Shown: positions 33,554-40,240 of the stretch, in pieces
How the letters are laid out: every line of letters starts with the position of its first letter
Position numbering within the stretch: the stretch's first letter is position 1
From: Clostridia bacterium
GTDB taxonomy: Bacteria > Bacillota > Clostridia > Oscillospirales > Acutalibacteraceae
Assembly: GCA_017550105.1 (NCBI GenBank)
Contig: JAFYLQ010000042.1
Coordinates: 39,005-103,004, forward strand
DNA: 64,000 bases
Direction: 5' to 3'
Program-made: the position numbers and the translations under genes
Notes under the pieces: generated by a model
Seen by the model: the letters and a program-made list of their open reading frames with translations, nothing else
Told to the model about the DNA's origin: nothing
The model's database searches: none

Positions 33554-33979
33554 ATGTCAAAGCTTGCGGACAGACTCTTAGTGCAACTATCACAACCGGA
33601 AAAAACATTTGAAGATTTCTGGAAGGAATACGGTCTTATTATTAAAGACAAAAAACCCGAAGCATTCTGGAAAAAAGCCTTTGAAAAAACCACATTTTCC
33701 AAAAATGCAATAATAAGCAGAGCGGATATCAGCTATACTTATTTTTATGATATCTTAAAAGGCAAAAAAAACCCCTCTCGGGATGTTCTTATAAAAATAT
33801 GTATTGCAATGGAGCTACCCGTTAAAACCTGCCAGAAAGCATTGGACGCCTACGACTGGGCACCCCTGACCGCCACGGTACGACGTGACGCCATCCTTTT
33901 GTTCGCTATAACTCACCAATTAAATTTAAACGACACCCAAGAGCTCTTAGAGGAACACAACCTTAAGGCTTTGTGGTGA
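33554..33979 (+). CDS. HTH-like protein paired with kinase (copy 2)
   Basis: A 141-residue paralogue of the gene before the kinase: IISRADISYTYFYDILKGK matches IINKADIAYTYFYSVIGGN, NPSRDVLIKICIAMELP matches YPSRDTIIKIFIAMKLP, and YDWAPLTATVRRDAILLFA matches YNWAPLYPKVKRDSIVIYA. AAAGGGG precedes the ATG. The lysine-rich KGKKNPSRD segment would suit DNA contact. It is the last gene of the plus-strand run and ends at a two-way terminator facing the type VII island. Confidence 0.65.
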   Translation: MSKLADRLLVQLSQPEKTFEDFWKEYGLIIKDKKPEAFWKKAFEKTTFSKNAIISRADISYTYFYDILKGKKNPSRDVLIKICIAMELPVKTCQKALDAYDWAPLTATVRRDAILLFAITHQLNLNDTQELLEEHNLKALW

Positions 33980-33988
33980 AAAAACGTG

Positions 33989-34021
33989 TAAAAAAGCAAC
34001 CGAAAATCGGTTGCTTTTTTA
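33989..34021. terminator. Bidirectional terminator between kinase module and type VII island
   Basis: Stem AAAAAGCAACCGA (33991-34003) with its complement at 34007-34019, loop AAA, with T runs on both strands. It serves the plus-strand HTH gene and the minus-strand LXG-type gene. Confidence 0.9.
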
Positions 34022-35899
34022 TTATGCTGCAATATATTCTTCGTAGGTTTTCACGTTGAAATTTTCATAATTTTCAAGATCAAGCTGTTCGAATTTTTCT
34101 GCACAATATCTGTAATAATCCTTTTTATCCCCTGAAGAAGCCAAAGCCATTTTATCATACAAACGCTTTAGGGTTGTCCTATAATACTCAAAGCTTATTG
34201 CAAAATCCTTTAGGCATTGCTGATACTCTTCGCTATTGGGGTCACAAGCTTTCACTTCGGCTAAAGCATTGGAATACGCTTCCTCTGCAGACCAAATTTG
34301 ATTATATCCCATTGTTAAAAGCTGAAGCTTCGCTTGAGATTCTTCTCCTAAGCCGGTAGTTTCATTAACCACATCTATTGCCAACTCTACCCAACCGACA
34401 ACCTTGAAAACGTTAGTGAACTTAAACACCTTCGACTGAAGCTGTTTGCTTTTCAGAAGCTCCTTTACAAGGTCATCTCCCCACTCATTAACTTTTTCCT
34501 TGAGTATGGAAGCACAGTTTTCCCAACTATTCTCATACCTAAGTTTAATCCTGGCAAGGCTCTGTGCCATTTCGCTATTGGGATCACAGTCATCAATAAC
34601 CGTATTTAATATTTCTAAATTCTTTTCATAGTCAGCAGTAAGGGCAGCCATAACCTCTACTATTTCTGTTCCGTATTTAATAATATTTTCGGCATTTTCA
34701 AACTGTTGGAAAAACTCCTTGAAGTATCTGTAATTCTTGGTTCTTTTATCAAGAAGGAGCTTACCGTTTTCATCTCGCATTCCGGTAAGATATTCTTCCC
34801 ATTTATCACCATATTTTTTAATTAAACTCATAAACTCCTGATAATCTCCAAGAATTTCCTTGTAATTGGAGTCCTCGAAAGTCTGAGTTTTTGCCATCTG
34901 GTCAAAGAGTGCCATCATTTCATTATCATAAAGATATGTTTCGTAGTCGTAATCCTCACCAAAAAGTTTTCTTGCCCAGCCCATCATTTCCCTGATAGCC
35001 ACATCAAACAGCTGGGATATTGTCATCAGCCAGAATTCTTTGTCCTTCATATCCATCGATGACAAGTCCTCCAAAAACTCCTTAACTTCAACCGAGTATT
35101 TGTCAAAAAACTCTTCTACATTGTCGGTTTTTATGAATTTTTCTACCGCTTTCCAGCTTATTCCCTCATCAACATACACATCTTCAAGGGTATCGTAAAT
35201 ATCATTATAATATTTCGACAATCTTAAAGCGAACGTAGTCATAGAAAAACTTCCTATATCACTGCCGCTAATTTCATTTAACACAGAAATATAGTTATTC
35301 AAATCTATTACACAATTATGTATATTTATGGCATTTACAAGATAATACGCTTGTGCTGCGTGCAAATTTTCTTTTATATCTTTAAGTTGTTTTTTGGTGA
35401 TATCGCTTATTTCCATTACCAGAAATCTTGTATCCCTGGCGTCCCATGCGTTAAATATATCGCCTATGAACTTAAACGCACTCGCAACAAGATCTTCGCC
35501 CCAGTCGTTAATCTTTTCAAAAATATTTGCATCTGATGAGGTATTATCACAGTCAATTTCCATTATTTTAAAATTTTCTTCTGTATAATCCCTTGTGCCG
35601 GTATAATTTTCTTCATATAAGATATATTCACCATCGAATTTCTGAGCAGCGTTCATATCATCAAGATAGGCCGGGAAAAACGCCTTCATCTTTTTCGATA
35701 TTGCATCTATCAATTCCGGTACCTTTTCAACATATGATGTATAAATCAGCAATTCGTTATGTACTTTACCTGATTGAACTCCGTTTTTAGTAAGCTGTTT
35801 TAAACATTTAGCATAGGCAAGGTATTCACTCTTAATATTTTCGCTTTCCTTGACAAAATTTTCTGATAGTTTTCTGTAGTTAGGGTAATTCAGCTTCAT
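34022..35899 (-). CDS. LXG-type type VII secretion substrate, module 3
   Basis: A 625-residue, almost wholly helical protein without signal peptide. The first 110 residues (GVQSGKVHNELLIYTSYVEK, then FFPAYLDDMNAAQKFDGEYI) fit the loose LXG/WXG-like pattern of proteins exported by type VIIb systems. The rest is coiled-coil-like and shows no recognised toxin domain. The C-terminus contains LYDKMALASSGDKKDYYRYC, which aligns with FFDRMADVSSGEEKAYYEYC of the module 2 protein; the pair define a shared end domain. Two small helical genes lie directly upstream (gap 2 bases), as in all LXG loci. No immunity gene follows; the next feature is a terminator. It may be structural or adhesive rather than toxic. 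Confidence 0.7.
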   Translation of the reverse strand: MKLNYPNYRKLSENFVKESENIKSEYLAYAKCLKQLTKNGVQSGKVHNELLIYTSYVEKVPELIDAISKKMKAFFPAYLDDMNAAQKFDGEYILYEENYTGTRDYTEENFKIMEIDCDNTSSDANIFEKINDWGEDLVASAFKFIGDIFNAWDARDTRFLVMEISDITKKQLKDIKENLHAAQAYYLVNAINIHNCVIDLNNYISVLNEISGSDIGSFSMTTFALRLSKYYNDIYDTLEDVYVDEGISWKAVEKFIKTDNVEEFFDKYSVEVKEFLEDLSSMDMKDKEFWLMTISQLFDVAIREMMGWARKLFGEDYDYETYLYDNEMMALFDQMAKTQTFEDSNYKEILGDYQEFMSLIKKYGDKWEEYLTGMRDENGKLLLDKRTKNYRYFKEFFQQFENAENIIKYGTEIVEVMAALTADYEKNLEILNTVIDDCDPNSEMAQSLARIKLRYENSWENCASILKEKVNEWGDDLVKELLKSKQLQSKVFKFTNVFKVVGWVELAIDVVNETTGLGEESQAKLQLLTMGYNQIWSAEEAYSNALAEVKACDPNSEEYQQCLKDFAISFEYYRTTLKRLYDKMALASSGDKKDYYRYCAEKFEQLDLENYENFNVKTYEEYIAA

Positions 35900-35901
35900 A
35901 A

Positions 35902-36180
35902 TTAAGAATTTTTCACCTCTCTTGCGATTTCTTCATCCATATCTTCAAAGTATTCAGCAACATTTGAAATAAACTCAACAGCGTTGGTCAAAAAGACTTG
36001 AGTATCTGTGGCACAAGTCGACATATCCTTTATAATAACATCGATTTCGTCCTTAACTGTACCGTAGTTTTTTTTGTTTAAATCTAAAAGTTTTGTGCTA
36101 TTATACTTAACCTCTTCTGCTATCGTTTTACACTCTGTTGAAGCAGCTCTTATTTGAGGTATATCGTATTTCAATTCCAT
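35902..36180 (-). CDS. Small WXG-like helical protein, module 3 (Lap-like)
   Basis: A 92-residue helical-hairpin protein (MELKYDIPQIRAASTECKTI to EYFEDMDEEIAREVKNS). Size, position directly before the LXG-type gene and helical heptad look match the WXG100-like targeting partners of LXG proteins (Lap proteins). AGGAGGGG lies ahead of the ATG and its A overlaps the previous stop (TAATG), so translation is coupled. The partner function is inferred from the known LXG arrangement. Confidence 0.7.
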   Translation of the reverse strand: MELKYDIPQIRAASTECKTIAEEVKYNSTKLLDLNKKNYGTVKDEIDVIIKDMSTCATDTQVFLTNAVEFISNVAEYFEDMDEEIAREVKNS

Positions 36181-36629
36181 TATTTATCCCCTCCTGTAAA
36201 AGCATCCTCCACGGCTTCTTTGGCATCCTCGAGCATATCGCCCAATTGTCTTAACAAACTGTTAAGACCCTCTATCTTATTTTTAAGCCCTTCAATTACG
36301 CCATCCAAGTCGAATATTTTATTTTTAATCGCCTTAAGAATATTTCCTACCATTTCATCTGCTTCATAAGCTTTAGTTTCCTTAAGAGCAGACTGAATTT
36401 GTCTTTTGTAATAATTACCAAAATTACCTGGCATATTTTCACATCGTGAGTTTAACTTGCTTTCAAAATCGTTCAGTGCGTTAGCCGAGTTTTTTCTGAA
36501 AACAGTAATGTCATCAAACAAACCTTCGCCTGTTTTAACCTCTTTTTCTTTTTTAGCTTTTTCCGTATTTAAATTTTTACGTTGTCTTTTCGCTTCTTGA
36601 ATTTTTGCATTAATTCCGGCTATATCCAT
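36180..36629 (-). CDS. Coiled-coil protein, module 3 first gene (Lap-like)
   Basis: A 149-residue protein rich in Lys, Glu and Leu with strong heptads at both ends (INAKIQEAKRQRKNLNTEKA and GLKNKIEGLNSLLRQLGDML), resembling the DUF5082/YwqH type that opens LXG operons in Bacillus. AAGGAG is eight bases before the ATG. It begins the module 3 transcript about 28 bases after the shared-type promoter. It probably assists export of the large protein. Confidence 0.7.
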   Translation of the reverse strand: MDIAGINAKIQEAKRQRKNLNTEKAKKEKEVKTGEGLFDDITVFRKNSANALNDFESKLNSRCENMPGNFGNYYKRQIQSALKETKAYEADEMVGNILKAIKNKIFDLDGVIEGLKNKIEGLNSLLRQLGDMLEDAKEAVEDAFTGGDK

Positions 36630-36660
36630 TTGAAATCTCCTTCTTTACGCATTTCTATCT

Positions 36661-36710
36661 TTTATTATCCCACAAACACACCGCATTTGATAATACTCTG
36701 GCAGAGTACT
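36661..36710 (-). promoter_or_regulatory. Module 3 promoter with shared palindromic box
   Basis: On the minus strand an extended -10 (TGG-GATAAT, 36664-36669 plus upstream TG) lies 21 bases from an AGTATTA box (36691-36697) that is part of a 15-bp perfect palindrome TACTCTGGCAGAGTA (plus strand 36694-36708). Two related copies precede module 2 and the WXG100 gene. Confidence 0.6.
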
Positions 36711-36776
36711 ACTATTATTTCGGCGATATTAACAATTGATTATGCTTCTATTGTAGCAAAAAGACGGATACGATTA

Positions 36777-36817
36777 CAAAAACACCTCGGGCAAACACTT
36801 AAATTTGCCCGAGGTGT
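36777..36817 (-). terminator. Terminator of module 2
   Basis: A 14-bp perfect stem (36782-36795 / 36804-36817), eight-base loop and a five-T run on the minus strand, ten bases after the module 2 stop codon. Confidence 0.9.
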
Positions 36818-36826
36818 AGGGTTTTA

Positions 36827-38581
36827 TCAATTATTAAATATGTTTTCAGAAGTTATGACATCTGTAAACGGATTGTCGTTTTTACACAAATAGTCATCCT
36901 TAGACATTAAGTCAACCTGATCAAAATCATTCATCGATGTATTTTTCATAGTTTCGCGACAGTATTCATAATACGCTTTTTCCTCACCGGAAGATACATC
37001 AGCCATTCTGTCAAAGAAATCCACCCTCGCTTTTTTTGCCGCTTCAAAGGCCTCTTGTACAGTTTTCACCATGGTTTCGTAACCGGGATCTGCAGAGCTC
37101 ATATTACTCAGCTTTTGTGCCGCCATCTCAAACGTATTGCCTGTGGATTCGATCCAGTCGTACATAGCAACAATTTCCATCTCACTTAGTGCTTTATTAA
37201 CTATCTTACCGCCCATCTTGCCTATAAGACCTTCTATGAATCCTTGCTTCTCCAAATACTCCTGCATTGCTTTAACGGTTGCCTGTATACCTTTTTCTTT
37301 TGCTACCGCCTTCATATGGTCAAAGGTTTCATTTAGATATGCGTCAAATTCATTGTTATAAAGCTCTTCCAAGCGTTCTATTGCTTTGCGTACATTTTCG
37401 TTGCTTAAATCACAATTTGCCTTATACCGTTCAAGTGCCTCCTTGCTTTCAGACATATCGAAAAACAATTGATACCATATATCAATATAATCCTGTGATT
37501 CTTTTGAGGTTTTTTTGATTTCTTTAATTAATTTATTGAAGGTTTTTATATCATCGCCATCATTTGCATATTTTTCATACTTGTCGCCGTATTTTTCATA
37601 CAACTCCAAAAGTCTGTCAAACTCTGCTTTTTTCTCATCAAAATTCTTTTTGGATTCCACATAATCCTCTGAAAACTGATTGAAATATTCTTTGGCGTTG
37701 TCAACTGTTTCTCTGAACTTTTCAAAATCTGTTATAAAGAGATTTCCGATACTTTCCTCGCAAATAGAATGTATCACTTTTGTGGTATCATCCCAATAAT
37801 CGTCCATCGTTTCTGCAAAATGCTTTACATCCTCGCCATCCACGGACGGGTCCTCGGGATTCCCCATTAACTTTTTCTGTAAATCCTGTAATTCTTTTAT
37901 CTGCTTCTTTAAGTCGTCAACATTTTGTTTTGTCAGGTTATCCGCCCTACCCTTGCTACGGGGAGTCATAATATAAATAAGCTTATCGAGTATATCTCCG
38001 TAAGCCTTCAATTCTTTGTAAATATTCCTTAGTCTGTTACGGTAATCACTGTCAACAGTCCTTACATCTGTCCAGATTTTTCGTAGCTCCTGCCTGGTAA
38101 CGGAACCCAAATCCTTCACACGATCAACCATACGCTTGGACTTATCGGCAAGCTCATTTCCCATACCACCGAAAACATGATTAACGAGGTAACTTATAAA
38201 ACCGCCTACCCCGAGCTCAATCTTCGCTACGTAAATAGCGTTGGTAAATTCTTTATCTGTCAAAATTTTTCTGCCTTTGTTTTTAAAAAGAATATCATCT
38301 GCTTTATCTATATCCTTTAAAAAGCTGTTAACAGCACTTGAATAATCATTACAAAAAGCGGAAATCATACCCTTGGCAGTACCAACCTGCACTACAAGGT
38401 CTTTAATAACATCCGCAGTCTGACCTGTAACGGCAGCCTCCTCCGATAAAGCAGCAAGATATTTATAATAATTTTCAAACAACTGCTCGTATTCTTTACC
38501 GCACTTTTTAACTGCTTCGCACCTGTTTTTGTAGTATGTAACCCCTACAACCAATTCACTTTGCTTATAAGTTTTAGCCAT
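36827..38581 (-). CDS. LXG-type type VII secretion substrate, module 2
   Basis: A 584-residue helical protein; the ATG chosen follows GAGG, an in-frame TTG six codons earlier is less likely. The N-terminus YKQSELVVGVTYYKNRCEAV and VTGQTADVIKDLVVQVGTAK fit the LXG pattern. The middle is coiled coil with many Lys/Glu. Residues near 490-560 (NMSSADPGYETMVKTVQEAF, FFDRMADVSSGEEKAYYEYC) align with the C-terminus of the module 3 protein. There is no recognisable toxin domain, no signal peptide and no following immunity gene. The upstream 88-residue gene overlaps or nearly abuts it. Secretion through a type VII machine encoded elsewhere is inferred. Confidence 0.7.
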   Translation of the reverse strand: MAKTYKQSELVVGVTYYKNRCEAVKKCGKEYEQLFENYYKYLAALSEEAAVTGQTADVIKDLVVQVGTAKGMISAFCNDYSSAVNSFLKDIDKADDILFKNKGRKILTDKEFTNAIYVAKIELGVGGFISYLVNHVFGGMGNELADKSKRMVDRVKDLGSVTRQELRKIWTDVRTVDSDYRNRLRNIYKELKAYGDILDKLIYIMTPRSKGRADNLTKQNVDDLKKQIKELQDLQKKLMGNPEDPSVDGEDVKHFAETMDDYWDDTTKVIHSICEESIGNLFITDFEKFRETVDNAKEYFNQFSEDYVESKKNFDEKKAEFDRLLELYEKYGDKYEKYANDGDDIKTFNKLIKEIKKTSKESQDYIDIWYQLFFDMSESKEALERYKANCDLSNENVRKAIERLEELYNNEFDAYLNETFDHMKAVAKEKGIQATVKAMQEYLEKQGFIEGLIGKMGGKIVNKALSEMEIVAMYDWIESTGNTFEMAAQKLSNMSSADPGYETMVKTVQEAFEAAKKARVDFFDRMADVSSGEEKAYYEYCRETMKNTSMNDFDQVDLMSKDDYLCKNDNPFTDVITSENIFNN

Positions 38582-38595
38582 TCCACTTACCTCAA

Positions 38596-38862
38596 TCAAA
38601 CACTTGCATTCTTATCCGCTTTTTCAAAAGCATCTGCAACCTCGTTCATTTTTTCTTTTGTGTTTCTAAACAATGAATGGAATTTCTTCTTAATATCCTC
38701 GTCAAGATAATCAAGAATTTCATCACTATAACGTGCGGTCAAGCCATCGTTTGAAACCTCACTTGTTCCGTTCGCTACAGGAATTGATTCATTTTCAAGC
38801 TTTCCTATTTTTTTTGCGTATCTTCTAACCTCATCGGGCTTGTTTCTGATTTCGCCTGCCAT
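38596..38862 (-). CDS. Small helical protein, module 2 (Lap-like)
   Basis: An 88-residue protein beginning MAGEIRNKPDEVRRYAKKIG, like the opening of WXG100-type proteins, and ending in a charged helix (KKKFHSLFRNTKEKMNEVAD). A GGGGTG ribosome site precedes the ATG. It sits between the coiled-coil gene and the large LXG-type gene, the same order as in modules 1 and 3, so a targeting-partner role is likely. Confidence 0.65.
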   Translation of the reverse strand: MAGEIRNKPDEVRRYAKKIGKLENESIPVANGTSEVSNDGLTARYSDEILDYLDEDIKKKFHSLFRNTKEKMNEVADAFEKADKNASV

Positions 38863-38878
38863 TTTCCACACCCCATAA

Positions 38879-39295
38879 TCACAACGAATTAAGCTGTTGC
38901 CTTAATCTTAATAGCTTATTGTTATAATCGCATATTTTTCTGCGTTCGTAAGCAATCTGGCTTTCGTACTCATCGATTTCACGAAGAATATCCTGCTTAC
39001 CCTTACGTATTCTGTCAAAAAACTCTTCCCGCTCTCTGCCTTCCAATATTGCCCGCATCTTTTGATTATAATACTCCTTAAAAACAGAATCTCTGTCAAG
39101 TCGGTTTAATGCCGAAAGTACATTTCTGGCGTAAGATTCAAGATGATCCTGCATACGGTTTCCTGCGGTTGTCGCTTGATCATACTCTTTTTCAAGCTTA
39201 CGTATTTTTGCATTATAATTATCTATAGCATCTTCCGACCTGTTAACATACCTTTTATATCGCCTGATTTCAATTTCTATTTGTTCCTTGTTCAT
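38879..39295 (-). CDS. Coiled-coil protein, module 2 first gene (Lap-like)
   Basis: A 138-residue highly charged coiled-coil protein (IRRYKRYVNRSEDAIDNYNA, ILREIDEYESQIAYERRKIC, LLRLRQQLNSL), same size and layout as the opening genes of modules 1 and 3 but with little direct sequence identity. GAGGTAATGAT precedes its ATG. It starts the module 2 transcript. Confidence 0.65.
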   Translation of the reverse strand: MNKEQIEIEIRRYKRYVNRSEDAIDNYNAKIRKLEKEYDQATTAGNRMQDHLESYARNVLSALNRLDRDSVFKEYYNQKMRAILEGREREEFFDRIRKGKQDILREIDEYESQIAYERRKICDYNNKLLRLRQQLNSL

Positions 39296-39365
39296 ATCAT
39301 TACCTCAAGCTTCTGCAAATTGCGGATTTATTTTCTGAATTTTAATGCTTATACAACTTATGTTA

Positions 39366-39398
39366 ATTATTGCACATTTTTTGTTTTTTGTTAATACT
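39366..39398 (-). promoter_or_regulatory. Module 2 promoter with shared -10 block
   Basis: On the minus strand TGTGCAATAAT (extended -10, hexamer 39366-39371) is identical over 11 bases to the WXG100 promoter, and AGTATTA (39392-39398) lies 20 bases upstream. Here the palindrome around the box is not preserved. Confidence 0.6.
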
Positions 39399-39422
39399 TT
39401 TTTATAATATAGTTTAACTATT

Positions 39423-39465
39423 AAAAACCACCACCGGGATTTATTTTACCCCAATGGCGGTTTTT
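39423..39465 (-). terminator. Terminator of the WXG100/module 1 operon
   Basis: An interrupted stem (AAAAACCACCACCGGG region with CCCCAATGGCGGTTTTT region) that ends in a five-T run on the minus strand, 13 bases past the DUF4176-like gene. Confidence 0.75.
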
Positions 39466-39477
39466 GCATTGTTTTAA

Positions 39478-39792
39478 TTATTCATTTACAACCCAGTTGT
39501 CGGGGTCACCACGTACAATGTCAGGGTGAGCAACAAGATAATCGTTGATAGTATCAACCATATTTTCATCATCAATGTCGCTATAGCCCTTGAACACAAT
39601 CTTGTTAATTTTATCAGCATTGAAGTAAACCATCTGGTCACCTATAAGACCTTCGGGATATGCTACACCGCCGTAATCAAAGAAAAAGTCATTTTCGCCA
39701 TTGCGAACGTTAATTGCTCTTGAAATAACAAGAACCTTCTGTACACCGTTTTTAAGTAAAACAATACTTCCGAGAGGTAAATAATCAATCAT
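39478..39792 (-). CDS. DUF4176-like protein
   Basis: A 104-residue protein from the ATG with AAAGGAT upstream. LPLGSIVLLKNGVQKVLVIS, FFDYGGVAYPEGLIGD and VYFNADKINKIVFKGYSD match the DUF4176 pattern, a small beta-rich domain that recurs in LXG type VII loci of Firmicutes. Its role is not certain; chaperone or accessory functions have been considered. It follows the SUKH gene after 17 bases and ends the operon. Confidence 0.75.
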   Translation of the reverse strand: MIDYLPLGSIVLLKNGVQKVLVISRAINVRNGENDFFFDYGGVAYPEGLIGDQMVYFNADKINKIVFKGYSDIDDENMVDTINDYLVAHPDIVRGDPDNWVVNE

Positions 39793-39809
39793 AATTTTAT
39801 CCTTTCTGC

Positions 39810-40235
39810 TTAATCGCAATAAATATTCAATAATTCAAAAAATTCATCAACACTTCGGGCAATGGGAATAGGGTTATCTATATTACCCATAGAAACGTAA
39901 TAAACCCTTCCTGTGTTAACGTCCCAGTGGTAATAATCACCATCAACGTCCTTCGCGAAAGGAATAAGGTGGTGTGGGAAATAAGCCTTCTTGTTAAATA
40001 TATCAAGGATATTTTCCAGATTATCTGTGCCAAATTTAAGTGGCAGAATATATTCAACACAAAATTCAAGCTTATGCATTACAATAGAAACTTCTTTGCT
40101 TTCGCACATATTATACTCGGTATAACATTTACGAAGAAGCGCCGGAAATTTAAAATTGTACTTTAGCTCTACGGAATCAACGTATTCATGTGATACGTTC
40201 TGCTCCGGAAACTCTTTTGTTATGAAACTGAACAT
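39810..40235 (-). CDS. SMI1/KNR4 (SUKH) family immunity protein
   Basis: A 141-residue SUKH-fold protein: FPALLRKCYTEYN, LPLKFGTDNLENILDIFNKK, FPHHLIPFAKDVDGDYYHWD and RSVDEFFELLN are the family features. SUKH proteins are the most common immunity proteins against nuclease-type polymorphic toxins, and the gene follows the WHH nuclease gene directly, so it should neutralise that toxin in the producing cell. The ATG with AAAGGAG ten bases upstream is preferred over a GTG three codons earlier. Confidence 0.88.
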   Translation of the reverse strand: MFSFITKEFPEQNVSHEYVDSVELKYNFKFPALLRKCYTEYNMCESKEVSIVMHKLEFCVEYILPLKFGTDNLENILDIFNKKAYFPHHLIPFAKDVDGDYYHWDVNTGRVYYVSMGNIDNPIPIARSVDEFFELLNIYCD

Positions 40236-40240
40236 CCCAT

